DNA of 64,000 nucleotides, taken from assembly GCF_037975245.1 (NCBI RefSeq), contig NC_092568.1, positions 38,530,501-38,594,500 of the forward strand, given 5' to 3'. A program made the translations under genes and the position numbers. Source of the DNA: Apostichopus japonicus. Lineage: Eukaryota > Echinodermata > Holothuroidea > Aspidochirotida > Stichopodidae. Positions 1 through 12,002 of the stretch are shown here, piece after piece. The notes beneath the pieces are model-generated. The model saw only the letters and a program-made list of their open reading frames with translations, ran no database searches and was not told the origin of the DNA. Numbering within the stretch: position 1 is the first letter of the stretch; each line of letters opens with the position of its first letter.

Positions 1-872
1 TTCATTGTGAGACAAAAAAAGATGCCCTGCTCTATAGTAATGGAATTTTGCTGTGCATTCTGTAGTAATGAGATCCATAGAAAATTTCTCTAAACAATAC
101 GTATCACGTGACTTTGACCAGTGGGAACAGTACCTTTCTGCTACGCTGAATGATGTCAGGGGTTTTAGACAATGTGGCGACGTCCTCCTAAAGCTGCACA
201 TGGAAATCATCGTTCGGGTAAAGAAGAGGCGAGATCAAACAGTGGAATTGAAAGCTGAACTAACGAATCTCACCGAAGAAATGGAAAGAAAGAAAATGGA
301 ATTGGAAAATTCTGTTGAGAAGCAAAAACAGTGGGCATTTTATCTCTTATTCGTTCCAGGGATAAATATCATTGCTTCTCCTCTTCTCTATATGCGTGCA
401 AACATTGACGAAAGAAGAGTGGAAGCAGAGGGCCATGAAACTAAAATCAATAGATCGGCTCTCGCTATGGTGAATACAACCATGATTCCCTTCTTAGATA
501 TTTTTACTCATAGCCTTAATGCTGTAGCTGGTTCCTGCAAAGCCATTGAACAAGATATCTTGTCTTTTGAAGGCAAAAATAAGAGGTGATGAAACTCCAC
601 CAGGAAATGCATTACAAGGTAATGAAAAGACAATCAACCGAAATCAAAGAAAATTGTACAGCATTTTTGAACATGGTTCGAAAAGTACGATGAGACTTTC
701 AGTCTATGCAAAGTACGTCTTTGGACAGATCACATAAAATCTGGCTAAATAGACAGCTGGATAATATAACGTGTAATTATCCCGAACAGATCACTGGACA
801 GCTGCGAAACATGCTCAGTTATTGTAGAGACGCAACATCCGAATATACTGCGATTGAAGGATATATGTATGG
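1..872 (+). pseudogene. Decayed coiled-coil/hydrophobic-hairpin family gene (left paralogue, 5' end outside window)
   Basis: Family membership is shown by close similarity to the gene at 63670-64000: both contain DAL.Y.NGIL followed after a short gap by VV(M)RS, then D(F)D.W..YL and DV.G.RQC. The readable part has a charged coiled coil (around 220-330), then a hydrophobic segment WAFYLLFVPGINIIASPLLY (325-390) and a second long helix. That arrangement recalls helical proteins that insert a hairpin into membranes, but the resemblance is architectural only and no function is claimed. This copy is broken: a net one-base shift near 51-70, a frame change near 580-590, and an in-frame TGA at 691-693. 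The last frame stays open to 872, where a Harbinger element is inserted. Start is outside the window. Confidence 0.75.
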
Positions 873-893
873 TTATGGTGCGGTCCCAGTGCC
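873..893 (+). repeat. Harbinger left terminal inverted repeat with TTA TSD
   Basis: TTA at 873-875 is followed by TGGTGCGGTCCCAGTGCCGA. It matches the inverted right end at 3617-3640. Confidence 0.9.
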
Positions 894-899
894 GACCTT

Positions 900-1375
900 G
901 CGCTACTCGACCTACTCGACCTGAAGGTCGAGTTGGAGGTCGAGTTGGTCGAGTTTGAGATCGAGTTAGGTCGAGTCAGGTCGAGTTAGGTCTAGTCAAG
1001 TCTACTAAGTTTTTGAAAAATTTTTGACATGTCAAAAATTTTGGCCGATTTCCTCATCGACCTTGTGTCGGAGATGGGGTCGAGACCAGGTCGAGATATA
1101 GGTTGAGGTAGGTCGAGAATAGGTCGAGAATAGGTCGAGGTAGGTCGATTAGAGGTCGGGTTCGAGGTCGAGCTGTCCTGACATGCCGATCTGTGTTCGC
1201 CTCTGAATCGATCTGTACAGACTTGTTCTCGACCTTAACTCGACCTGGGGTCGACCAGAAGTCGACCAACTCGACCTGAAGCCGACGTATCTCGACCTCA
1301 GCTCGACCAGAAGTCGACCAACTTGACCTGAAGCCGACGTATCTCGACCTCAACTCGACCATATCATCTTCTCTT
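900..1375. repeat. Left subterminal array of GGTCGAG/CTCGACC motifs
   Basis: By eye about 25 copies of GGTCGA or its complement occur at irregular 8-20 base spacing. The 5' half is mostly GGTCGAG; 1205-1365 is mostly CTCGACC and includes a local duplication of about 65 bp with ACCTGAAGCCGACGTATCTC. The transposase reading frame runs into this array and stops there (TGA at complement 1350-1352). Clustered subterminal motifs in DNA transposons are often transposase-binding sites; that role here is inference. Confidence 0.85.
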
Positions 1376-3177
1376 GCCATGGGACAGCTCCTGGGCCAAT
1401 GAAATAGTCCTTCAAATAGTTTCTTTGGTTGGCGCCATCTAGTGTAGTAACGTTCCTTGCACCCCGGTGATCCCCATCAAGCAGCTGCGTGCAGAAGCGC
1501 CACTCCCCTGGGGTGAATGAAGAGTCCTCATTCTCCTGGTCTATGAGGTTCATCTGGCCGTCCCGGTTTCTTGTCCTCAGTATGTTGTGTAAAGTGACGC
1601 AGGCCAGGGTTATCTGTTCAGCTCTGTCTGGAGTGGTATTGAGGAAGCCGAGGATGATCTGGAACTTCATAGCCATAATCCCGAAGGCGTTCTCCACCAC
1701 TCGTCGTGCCCTTGATAGTCTGCAAAATTCACAAAGTAAACATTTTAAGTCAAATGCATAAATTCAAAAACATTTACTTTGACATAATATTATCTTTACC
1801 TAGATAGTAAGTTTTATTAGGATTTAGTTATGGAAAAGAACATTTACCTGTAGTTGAAGATCTGCTGATCGGGGGCCATCTGACGCCTGGAAAAGGGTTT
1901 CATCATCCAAGGGCGGAGCGGGAAGGCATCGTCGCCGATGATGAAGTATGGCACGTCAACATCACCTCCAGGAAGTGGGCAGGGACGGGGGAATCCGAGG
2001 TCATCGCCCTCGATCAGGTCTCGCAGCTGTGAATGGTTGAAGATCTGGGCGTCTGATGCTGACCCTTCAGCCCCGACATTGACCCACAGGAACTTGTAGT
2101 CAGCATCCACAAGTGCTAGCAAGACAATGGAGAAGAAGTTCTTGTAGTTGTAGAAGAGGGATCCGCTCTTGGGTGGCTTCTTGATGCGTATGTGTTTGCC
2201 ATCAAGCGCTCCCAGGCAATGTGGGAATTGCCACCTCTCCTCGAAAGCACGGGCTAAAGCATCCCATCTGTTCTGATCCCGCTCATCTGACAGATACTCA
2301 TCTTTGAAGGCGTCGATGATGGCCTGTAGCACCCCGGGGATGAATGTACAAATGGTGTTTCTGGCGACTCTGAACCCGTACTGCAAGTCAGCGTGTGATG
2401 CCCCTGTTGCCAAGTGACGTAGCGTTACCGCCAGCTTCAGTCCAGGCTCCAAAGGAAACCTACAAATACAGATAATTTTAATAAACATCCTGAATAACAA
2501 TCAGACTTGTAGTGTGAGTACAATAGCTGAGTACGAGTACAGGACCTATTTGCTGATCGTGAGTACGAATACGAGTACATAGCCCAGATTACGAGTACGA
2601 GTTGCACTAGCGTCAAGTTCCAAAAATCCTGAGTACGAGTACGGGAACATTTTAAAATTCACGAGTATGAGTACAGCATTACTTCGTTGCATGTGTACTC
2701 GAGTACGGACTCACTACAAATCTGATAACAATCATAAGTAACAATTCCATACAACATTTCATAACATCTATTTAAACAAACAACATGCATAAGTATGGTA
2801 GGTTTTTGTACTCACATAAAGTTGGTGGTCTTCTTGGTGATAGCTGGAGATATCCTGTCGAGTATGTACCCAAACGTGTCAGCATCTACTCTCAGGAAAT
2901 TACGGTAACATCTGGAGTCCTCTCTGTTGAGCTCGACCAATAGATGCTCGTACTGCCCAAAGAGGGGTCGTCTGGCCAGCCAGTCTCTGACCACAAGTCT
3001 TCGCCTCCTGGCCCTCCGACGTCAGCGGCCCTGCTGGGAATGATGTGCTTGCGGCTGAGGAGGAGGGTTGGCATGCTCAAGTTCATCCACCAGTTCAAGC
3101 AGGTGCCAGGCAGTCTGCACCCACATTGTAAGCAGTCTGCGCTTCTCTGGGCTCAACAGGTTTACGTCAAGGTTCAT
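1350..3177 (-). pseudogene. HARBI1-type Harbinger transposase (DDE_Tnp_4), three exons, one in-frame stop
   Basis: Exons on the minus strand: 3177-2816, 2459-1848 and 1719-1350. Donors GTGAGT (2815) and GTAAAT (1847) and acceptors TTGTAG and TTTGCAG rejoin the frame exactly (NFM|FPLEPG and FNYR|LSRARR). The catalytic motifs of the family are present: GALDGKHIRIKKP (first Asp), GSASDAQIFNHSQL (second Asp) and RRVVENAFGIM (Glu), with IIGDDAFPL between. The start ATG at 3177-3175 gives MNLDVNLL. The frame is cut by TGA at 3024-3022 in an arginine-rich stretch, probably a CGA change, so no full-length product is expected. The family encodes the nuclease that cuts transposon ends. The C-terminus is read from the GGTCGAG array. 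Confidence 0.9.
2502..2724. mobile_element. hAT-type MITE nested in the Harbinger intron, 223 bp, TSD ATAACAAT
   Basis: Termini CAGACTTGTAGTG and, inverted, CAGATTTGTAGTG differ at one base of 13. A perfect 8-bp duplication ATAACAAT flanks it (2494-2501 and 2725-2732), the hAT target-site length. The interior is mostly degenerate repetition of GAGTACGAGTACG. It encodes nothing and lies inside transposase intron 1. Confidence 0.88.
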
Positions 3178-3304
3178 GATGGTGATGTTACTACTTTGCA
3201 GTCCCCAAATTTAATGGGTACCTGGTAAAAATTGCCGCTGTAATTTATACAATTTGGAAACCAAGGGGATTCTCGGCAGACAAATCGAATTTCCGTCGCG
3301 AACC

Positions 3305-3616
3305 AGTCGCCCGGGTCGAGCTCAGGTCGAGTAGAGGTCGGGTCGGTCGACTTAGGTCGATATAGGTCGAGTTTAAATCGAGATTTGGTCGAAATTAGGT
3401 CGAGAAACAGGTCGAGTTGGTCGAGTATAGGTCGAGTACAGGTCTATCCAACTTGGCCGACCTGAGTCGAGACAGGTCGACTACGTCGAAACTAAAATCG
3501 AACTAAGGTCGTTATAGGTCGTTGTGAGGTCGTTATGAGGTCGGCTCAGGTCGAGATATCCCCCAGGTCGAGACAGGCCAAGTAGTTTGTGGGGTCGCGT
3601 CGGTCGAGTTCCCGAG
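3305..3616 (+). repeat. Right subterminal array of GGTCGAG motifs
   Basis: About 14 copies of GGTCGA plus several GGTCGT variants lie in 310 bases, almost all in one orientation, next to the right terminus. It mirrors the left array in composition but not in order. Confidence 0.85.
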
Positions 3617-3640
3617 ATCGCCACTGGGACTGCACCATTA
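3617..3640 (-). repeat. Harbinger right terminal inverted repeat with TTA TSD
   Basis: The minus-strand reading from 3637 starts TGGTGCAGTCCCAGTGGCGA; TTA at 3638-3640 repeats the left target site. Confidence 0.9.
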
Positions 3641-5622
3641 GGGACAGTTTAGGCTTCTGTACTTCTGAAGTTAGTCTGCAGGACTGGGAAAGAGAGTTCC
3701 ATGATTTGAAAATTGTAATCCTAAATGATATTTTCCACTTATTCCTTTGAGCAGACGACTAACTGTTCGCTTTTCTTAATTGTCTTTATAAAGAGGGACA
3801 TCCTTAGTGTTACTTTTATTTCGTGATAAGTTTTGAATTCGACGATCTTGCAAATGCGGGGCGTCAGCATAAACCATTGGCCATATAATAACAACCCTCT
3901 GCCTCCTTAGAATCCAGGTATTTTTAAAGATTTATGGTCAAAACATGGATTTGTGACGATACTAACAACTCCAAGGATATATAATTTTAGTAGTCAGGAG
4001 AGAAGGTAAATGTGATGATACATTTTATGAAAGTTTGTAACTCATGCTTCACCATATGCAGTGAGCTATTGCTAGAGTTGATAATAATGACAGTTCAACA
4101 CAAATAGTGCACCAAGCTTTTCGTTATTATATGCAAACCTTCCTCTTTGCGCTTGAAAGCTGCACAATCATAAAATGTGTATCAATATGGATGTATCGTG
4201 TTCGGTTACTAATATATGGCGTATTGAGTACCTGAAGACACACTTTTGGTAACCAGCTCTTTTCCAATATGTAACATATAAAAATATTTAAATTAGAAGA
4301 TGTGCACCGCCACTTTATCATGACATAAATAAGCTACACAACTTTTTCAACATAGTATTTTAACTAGCTTCATTATCAAGTATCAGCTTCCAGCGAAAAA
4401 TAACATCCTGGCGAAAAATCTGGTAGAAAATGAACAGCAGGGCAATCCATGGAATTACATATCTCATTGCAAACACCCTTAATGAATATCGATAACTTAT
4501 GAGATATATTATAGCATCCATAAACATGACACCTTTCATACATAAACTCTTTTTCGCCTTGTGACTTGACCTCAGTCGGGCCTTTGTAATTATGTAGTTA
4601 CATTAATATTGTTAAAGTTGAAAGTCTGTTCAGCTATTTCCCTATGTATTAATAGAAAAAAGGTCGCTTTTCATTCGTCCTTTGAAGTGACCTTTTCTTA
4701 TAAAGGTCTTAAAGGTTTAAGTCTCTATCAGAGATATATCACGACCAACTTGAGAGGTTATTGGCCGAGTTAGGATATTTTTACATTTTAGTACCAAAAT
4801 TATACATTTGGCCTCAGTTACCATGGTAACCACATATTACTTGGCATACAAAAAATACAGTTAGGATTCATGACTACCATACGTCTTAAACACAAAAATG
4901 TGAAACCAATTCCGGAAACCAATTTTTTTTAGAGTAAAATGAAAATATGATAGATAAAGAATGTACAGTAGAGTATCCCTAAGCTAAAAGAAGGAAAATC
5001 CATGAAACTTGCTCAACATGTTCTTGGGCCGCAAATGTTGCATCCGGAACGTTTATATCTCGGTAAACTTTCAAGATTTAAGACTGCACTGGATTTAATA
5101 GTTAGTAACTCATAACAACAGTCAAATTGTGTTATCATATTTTCACTTTTCATTCGAACTTTGAAATGACCTTTTCTTATGAAGGTCGTCAAGGCATGAT
5201 TTTCATTTACAGTTACATCACTACCAACTTGAGAGGTTATCGGTTAAATAATGAGATTTTTACATTTGCAATTTGTAGGAGTCATTAAATTCCCACATAG
5301 AATAACAAACTATGAAAAGAAGACATGTTAACAGAACCGCACCCCCCCCCCCCTTTCAATCACCCCTCAAAATTTGTTATGCAATCGAAGTTTCGATATT
5401 AAAAGAATTCGAAATTCGAAATGCTGACCGTATTCAAAAGGAAAAAGACTAATTGTGTGAAATGTTCTAGCTATATACGGGCCTACGTCAATGTTCTAGT
5501 TAATTTCGAGTGTGTATATACAAAAAGAATAAAAAACGTCCTATCATTTTCCTAATATGTGTTGCCGAAAGATAAGTTACATCATCATGTAGATGCCAGT
5601 TTGATCTCCTTGGTAGGGATTA
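3641..5622. other. Non-coding stretch with a duplicated ~130-bp segment
   Basis: No supported gene. Two diverged direct copies of a segment with TTTCATTCG..CTTTGAA.TGACCTTTTCTTAT and CCAACTTGAGAGGTTAT lie at about 4660-4790 and 5147-5275. A C12 run is at 5342-5353. Reading frames here are short and uninformative. Confidence 0.6.
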
Positions 5623-6230
5623 TCACACATTTCGGTCTATGACGTCATCTTCTATATCTAAATCATGCAACGAAGACTCAGATGGACTCTGCCTTGTTGT
5701 TTCCCTTGATGTTTCTCTAGTTGAGGCGCCAAAAGAAGAAGATGGATTGCTGCTGTGGTCTGTTTGTTTATTGAGGGTTGCCGTGCTGTAATACACTCCT
5801 TGAGTCTTACTTGTAACCGCCAATTGCTTACTTGAAACTAGCGGCGAGGCTGTGTAGGTCTCGGAACTGGTGTAGGCGTCAGATCTGGGTTCTGCCTCAA
5901 ACATAATCGAATTACGATTATATTTGTAGGTAAATGTATTGTAGTTGCCAGGTGGATATGGCAGATACTTAAAGCTGTGTTTCGCTCCAATAGTCCGTCT
6001 GTTAATGAACAGGACGCAGCTGGTTGCCAAATATTGCTCAGTCTTGGTAGCCACGTCATAATTTCGATTCCGCGAGCTTTTGGAATTATCCAAGGTTAAA
6101 AGTATACCTCCTATTTTGAAATTGTCTTGCTGGCAGTTATTGTCACCGGACACATGCCAGGTCCATAGACCCTCACCAGTCAGCTTGTTGTATAATTCGC
6201 ACGATAATGATGATGCCGTCGGCAGTTCGT
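5623..6230 (-). CDS. 3'-terminal exon of an unrecognised protein with a Ser/Thr-rich tail
   Basis: On the minus strand a good acceptor (TTGTTATTTCAG at 6231-6242) opens a 202-codon frame beginning mid-codon (two bases carried over, a phase 1 intron) and ending with TGA just below 5626. The first ~110 residues look folded and possibly extracellular (CELYNKLTGEGLWTWHVSGD, then ATSCVLFINRRTIGAKHSF and a Tyr/Asn-rich stretch). The remainder is rich in Ser and Thr (SSSFGASTRETSRETT) and ends acidic. No domain was recognised. Upstream exons should lie at higher coordinates but I could not find them. A GTG-initiated reading from 6153 is less likely than continuation to the acceptor. Confidence 0.45.
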
Positions 6231-6242
6231 CTGAAATAACAA

Positions 6243-9200
6243 GTGTGAATCTAAATTTGGGGTTTGTGACTTAGTAAGGTAAATTAAGTTACGCTTTTCC
6301 AAGAAAACAGAAATCTATTTTAATTTATTAACTACTCTATCATATTGACATGACAGCCTGCAAAGAGATATAAAGTCAAATTCTATAAAATTAAAAAGGA
6401 CAAAACAGAAAAAAAGACAAGGGGTTAACTGTTGTAAGGTCCCGTGAGAAGACTTTGACCTTAACATTGGACTGTAAACTTTTAACTTTATGCAAACCTT
6501 TCAAAATATGAGGTTTCAATGAGGTTGAAAATATCCAAGTAAAGCTTTTAAAGATCATACATATGACGTGATAACATCACATGTGGAACCATCGGGTAAA
6601 GGAATTTTGAATGATTCAATATAGGTACATGCAATGGATTTGTAATAACAGTCCCATGATTCAATCAACCACATCTCCAGTTAGGGACAGGATATTAAAA
6701 TGAGGTATTGCACTAACAGTGTGAAATATTTGCCTCTTGAATAAATGTTTTACGTCGATCTGCCACCAGAATATCACTCTAAACAGACTACGACCAGGAA
6801 GCAATTAAAAAAATAAGCCCATTTATCAGCATTGACCTACACTATGCATGATATTGCAATCAAATAAATAAAGTTGGGAATGGATTTTTAAAAGCAGGCC
6901 CATGATTCAATCAACCATGTCTCCCTTAAAGGCTTATAAGGATAGCTCTAGGCCAAATGTAATATCGTTAAATTTTATAGTGTAAGAAAACAAAGGAGTG
7001 CAATTAATTTCTACAGCTCTTCTGGATTGCAAAATATTCACTTTTAGGAAAGCTTTTTGATGACGTCGGCTCCTCTGTGCAGGCATAATCTTAATGTTAA
7101 TCCTTTATTTGAAAACCTCTAATAACTCAACAAAGCCAAGTATTTTTAATTTCATATTTACAGCAGAGCCTTGAATAACATTCTATATTATATTTTACAA
7201 ACATTTCATTTTGAGGCCATAAATGTCTTGCTTTGTGTTGTATCTAAGGTATTGACCTAATTGTCTGTACATTAGAGTTTATAGTCCAGTCACTTCAATT
7301 GTTGAACCTCGGTTTTTTAAAGTGTCTTAAATAGAATGTATGATAGAAATAACCTGTAATGACAGCAGTGAGTTTTAATGGCCCCAACATATCAAAAGTT
7401 CATTTGTATCTAAGTCATATTAAAATGTGTTGTGTGTGCTACGTCCAAGCCTCACAAATTATCAAAAATTGGGATAGTATTGAAATGTTAACCAACATAC
7501 CTGAAATCATTTCAACTTTTGGAAACAATTTGTTCCCATTTTAAGAATTTGTTTTAATTGTAATGATATAAAAGCTTAGCAGCAGCTGAGCGTTGTTTCA
7601 ACAGGCACACAAACCAAGCAGCATGGATAATAATGCTCATCTTTGATTCCAAGGATGTTATTAAAATATCCAAGTTGAACATTAAGGTATCAAAATTAAC
7701 CCCTTGAAATGGTTGTTGCAGTGATTAGCATGCACATGAATTCATTGTGGAAACTCAAATGTTTTCAATAATGCAATGATAAGTCAAGCTTATTCGACTT
7801 CCTTCTTAACAAGCGTATTAAATGAAACTTTCGAAAGCTTTCAAGAATTCTGATGTTATGTTGTCCAAGTTAAGCTGTTTCGGTTTTTTTCGGTTTTGAG
7901 TGACAAACGTTCAGTTGAAATACTACATCCGTTATTAATACACAACGAAGCAACAGACTTTCAATGTCAACAAATTAATGTCAGTTCTGTGGCCTTCAAC
8001 AAGACAGTCACTTATGCGTAGTGAAATAATGTCGAATAACACGCAAGCTCAATAGAATACTGATAAATTATAAGGGTGGGTTCACTATGACTTCAAGACA
8101 GTGTAATCTACAATTTTTTTTCACCTTTTCTAATTTTCAAATTGATGAAAAACCTGTATCACCGAAAAGTTATAAAACCGATTATACTAGCTTCTTGTGA
8201 TTTCTTTCCTAGAACCGGATGTGTTTTATGTGAAAATGGTGATTAATTGTTTTCTTTCAAATCAATTATTTTTACGCTTTCAAAAGAAACGATTTTTTGC
8301 ACTTGGGATAAGCTTTATGACCATATTCGGCATTGTAATTAACTTTATGTGACTTGAATCGAGTAATTTAAACTTGCCTATCTTATTTGAAACCAAATTA
8401 CAGGGGCGGATAACTCATTCCAAACCAGGATCAGTATAATTTAATACATTACATTAACAGGGTCTGAAATTTGAAGAAAATAATGCTGGTAAAACGAAGC
8501 ACATTGATTAAAATGGCGCTCTCAGCTTAACGGTGTGTTCCGTGCTTGATACATAAAATATTGCAGTTTATTCAGTTAAATTGGATAAGTGAATTGCACA
8601 ATAATCTGTGTATTACGTATAATTATGCACTCTCAACATTTCATAGATCCACTTTATGTTCCTGGCTCTTTCACGCTGCGGGGTACTTTAACACTAGCTC
8701 CTTCAGATTTAACATAGACAAATTGATATGGTTAAAGAGTATAGCATCATTTTTATCCAAGCACCCTTGACTTTACAAACGAGACCCACTCACACATGAC
8801 CTTGTTCAATAGAATGGTCCATGTCTCTAGCGAATGCAATACTCCATAGAAAATCTAATGTACGGGTTTGTTTCATACATGGACCCCGCATATAATTCAA
8901 TTGTTAAAGCCTCAAAGATCATATAAAAACAAATTAATTCAACTGTTTGACAGATGTAATTTTTTGCTGATGAGGTATGATAAAGTGATTTTAACACAAT
9001 GAAAGTGATTTCGACTGTGCCAGCATTCTTATAAGAGTGAAAAACCACGGGAGTTAGATGTGCCTTGTATGACAATCAAAATTATTGCCCAAAAAGCTAA
9101 GAAATAAGTAACCTATTATATGATATTTTAGATTCCATATTTGCCTCCCTCCGCATGTATAGTCTATAAACGTTGTAATAAAAAAAAAACCCAAAAAATG

Positions 9201-10379
9201 ACAAATTGTAGCACGCTGATGTTAGACTTGGATTTAGACTTGATCAGGTCCGATATATCCAATCAATCATAGCAACAAAATGTATTTCTCGTAGCAAATA
9301 TATTTCATAATTAATGTGGGACTCAGAGCCCTACTGTCGGTTTCAATGTGGCTGCAGTTAATTGCTTATTAAAATTCTCTACACTAGAACTTTTCTGCAT
9401 AAATAGGTCAAAACTACCTACCTAGACTTCGTATGGCAAAGATATGAGATACTGAAGAGTAGTAGTATTTTGTAAATGCATCTGGCAATGGCAGAGTGAA
9501 TAATGTCATCACGGCAGTTCAGCTGAAAATGTTTTTGTTTCTTCATAAAATATTTGACTAATAATGGCCTTACTTGTACTTACCTGTGAAGCATTCGGCA
9601 TACAGACGACAGTAAGTTAAACCCCTGATTTGATTTTGCATCTTTCATGTTAGTGCTTCTAGAAGCATTCGTAGGTACGTATATCACGTTTATATTCCAG
9701 TTAACACAACGATGAAAGTTGTTGTTTGTTATCGTGCAGAGAAACGAAGTAGCCTACTGTAGGAATACTAGCCTAGGGCTAGATTACTCTTAGTCTTACT
9801 TAAGTGCGGCTAACGTTAGAGTAGACCTTGGCTAAACTTAGGTCAAGCTTTTAACATGTAATGTTTACACTAACAGTTGCCAGATTGACAAGAGTCCAGC
9901 TTAGCATTAGTCATGGGACATCTGTACAGTAGGCTACTTGTCGATTTGAAAGCACAGTTCGCCACATTAGGTGCAGTTCCAGACCTCAAAAAAAAAAAAA
10001 ACTATGCACAAAGCTATCACCACTGGCACTATACAGATGCACCCCTAAACACCAGATCGAATGGATTAGAGCCTTTGGAGGCTGAGTGGACTTAAACATT
10101 TATATGTTCAATAATCTCCATCCCAGTTGTCAATCTTAGATTATCAACATACGTTCGATTTGCATACCTGTCCACACCAGGATGGAGCCTCAGTGGAAGT
10201 AAACATTTTAATGAAATAATCGCTGTGCATGTACACATGTATCCCAGTCAAGTTCCATCACCCATCATGACTGCGCCTCCACACCAGAAAGAGTACCCTG
10301 CCTTTCTTGATCTTGCACAAATTTTGTTAATCAGTGTCCAGCTTGTCAGCATATCATGCGATATGGTTCTTAATAGGCG
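6243..10379. other. AT-rich non-coding stretch, no gene recognised
   Basis: No exon with both convincing coding and splice features was found. A short diverged direct repeat containing CCCATGATTCAATCAACCA occurs at about 6650 and 6900. The stretch may contain introns of the gene whose last exon is at 5623-6230; this is inference. Confidence 0.5.
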
Positions 10380-10690
10380 TGACCGGACAAATACCCCCCA
10401 GACAAATACCCCCCGGACGATTACCCCCCAGACAATAACCCCCCGGACGATTACCACCCGGACAGATACCCCCGGGACAAATACCATCCCGGACAACTAC
10501 CCCCCAGGACAACTACCACCCGGACAGAAACCCCCCGGACAATTACCCCCGAGGACAAAAACCCCCCGGACAAGTACCCACCCGGACAACTACCCCCTCG
10601 GACGAATACCCCCTAGACAATTACCCCCCTAGACAATTACCCCCCCCCCCGGATGAATAACCCCCGGACGAATATACCCCTGGACATATG
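10380..10690 (+). repeat. 15-bp minisatellite, CCGGACAATTACCCC type
   Basis: About 20 imperfect units of CCGGACAAATACCCC/CCGGACGATTACCCC in tandem, with unit lengths 15-17. A similar array in reverse orientation lies at 18930-19250. Short frames through it (repeated PRTNT, PGQL) are by-products of the repeat. Confidence 0.92.
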
Positions 10691-10994
10691 CCGTTAACTT
10701 TAGGAGACGGATACAGCGACGGATACGCCCGTCTTTTTTTCGAGTTTAGTTTCCCGGGGGCCTCAACATATACACTGGTCCCTCGGGCAACTCCGAGAGC
10801 ATATTTACAATTGGGTCAGGGTGACGGTTAAACTGGCACCACTAGGTCGTCGTGTGCCCTGGCCCTTATAACCTCCTCCCGACTTTTAAAAAGATTCGAG
10901 CTTTTCATATATAAGCCCCCAAAACTCCTGGATAGGGTTTGACAATGGACCGAGGCCCGGGGGTTGGGTTGGGAATTGCTCACTGCTGGTAGTA

Positions 10995-11190
10995 ACCAGG
11001 GGCGTATCCAGGATTTTCTAACCCGGGGGGGGGCGCGAATTACTATCTAAGCGGAGCGCCACCATCGGTTGGCGCGGAGCGTAAAAGAAAATTTCAGGTT
11101 TTGATACCCCCTAGATCACCGGAAATGGCACTTATCGGGCTTGAAAATGAGCAACCAGATGTACACTTTTGCCTGAGAACCAAGTATTTC
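10995..11190 (+). mobile_element. hAT-like terminal fragment, CAGGGGCGTATCCAGG
   Basis: Begins CAGGGGCGTATCCAGGATTT, a terminus type I associate with hAT elements, then a G9 tract and TATCTAAGCGGAGCGCCACC. The latter part (11044-11180) is repeated in the same orientation at 13165-13275. No matching 3' end with an 8-bp duplication was found. Confidence 0.5.
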
Positions 11191-12002
11191 CCAATATTTT
11201 TTTTTTCATCCATAACCTTTTTGAAGATTGTAACCAGTCACACATCATGTTCGACCTCATTGCATGTCCTGTTGATCATTGCTTTTGTAGGTGATTCTAC
11301 GTCACGGCCCACAATATCCGAAAGCCCCACTTTTCAAAGTTTAAAGCCCATTATTTGTTGAGAATTTGAAAATTCACATTTCTCGTGAAGAAAATCATAT
11401 CAAAACATATACATAATGTTGCACAAAATTCAATCTATGGATAACCAATATAGAAAAACCTCCTTCAACCCCTAACAGACCGGTTAAAATTGCTACGAGT
11501 AGAGGGAAGTATGATGAAGAATGTTGGTCAGGAAGTTTTCGAAAATTCAGACACAGTTAATTTATTGGTGTACAAATATTACAACCTCTTATAACGGCAA
11601 TTATAAAACTTCGTTGAAGGAAATGAAAAATAGCAGATATTTCCGATATCAGATATTTCGAAACCGAACACTACACACATAGGCGTAGGAGGCGGGGCTG
11701 CAGCCCCCCCCCCCCAACCAAACTTGTTCCCCTGAAAATTCGGGCAATATGCTGAGAATAAATGAATAGTTTAAAAATGATCTCCTTGGTAATTAAAATA
11801 AAGTTCTAGGCTTGGCAGACTAATTCGCCATTACTACTGTAAAAGAGAGTTTTGACATAATTGGACCTGTATGCTTTTTCTCCATCTACATAAGACATTT
11901 CGTTGTTTACATTAGCATCCTGCGGATGACTGCGCAACTTTCACGGACCGTACGGTACACGATGCCATGCGATGTAATGACCTATGCTTGCTTATATGAT
12001 AT

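Larger units (their letters stand above)
876..3637 (-). mobile_element. PIF/Harbinger DNA transposon, 2762 bp, TSD TTA
   Basis: Both ends are visible. The left end begins TGGTGCGGTCCCAGTG and the right end, read on the minus strand, begins TGGTGCAGTCCCAGTG, one mismatch in 16. The three bases TTA flank both sides (873-875 and 3638-3640), the TWA duplication expected of PIF/Harbinger. Inside is a HARBI1-type nuclease on the minus strand, flanked by GGTCGAG arrays. No second Myb-like ORF, which autonomous Harbinger elements normally carry, is seen or would fit, so this copy probably depended on another element. A 223-bp hAT MITE sits in its first intron. Confidence 0.92.

Noticed and set aside
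1054-1380. 108-codon minus-strand frame rich in Arg and Ser
   Set aside because: It is a reading of the GGTCGAG array within the Harbinger end.
10225-10632. Thr/Pro-rich frame of 135 codons
   Set aside because: Mostly translation of the 15-bp minisatellite.
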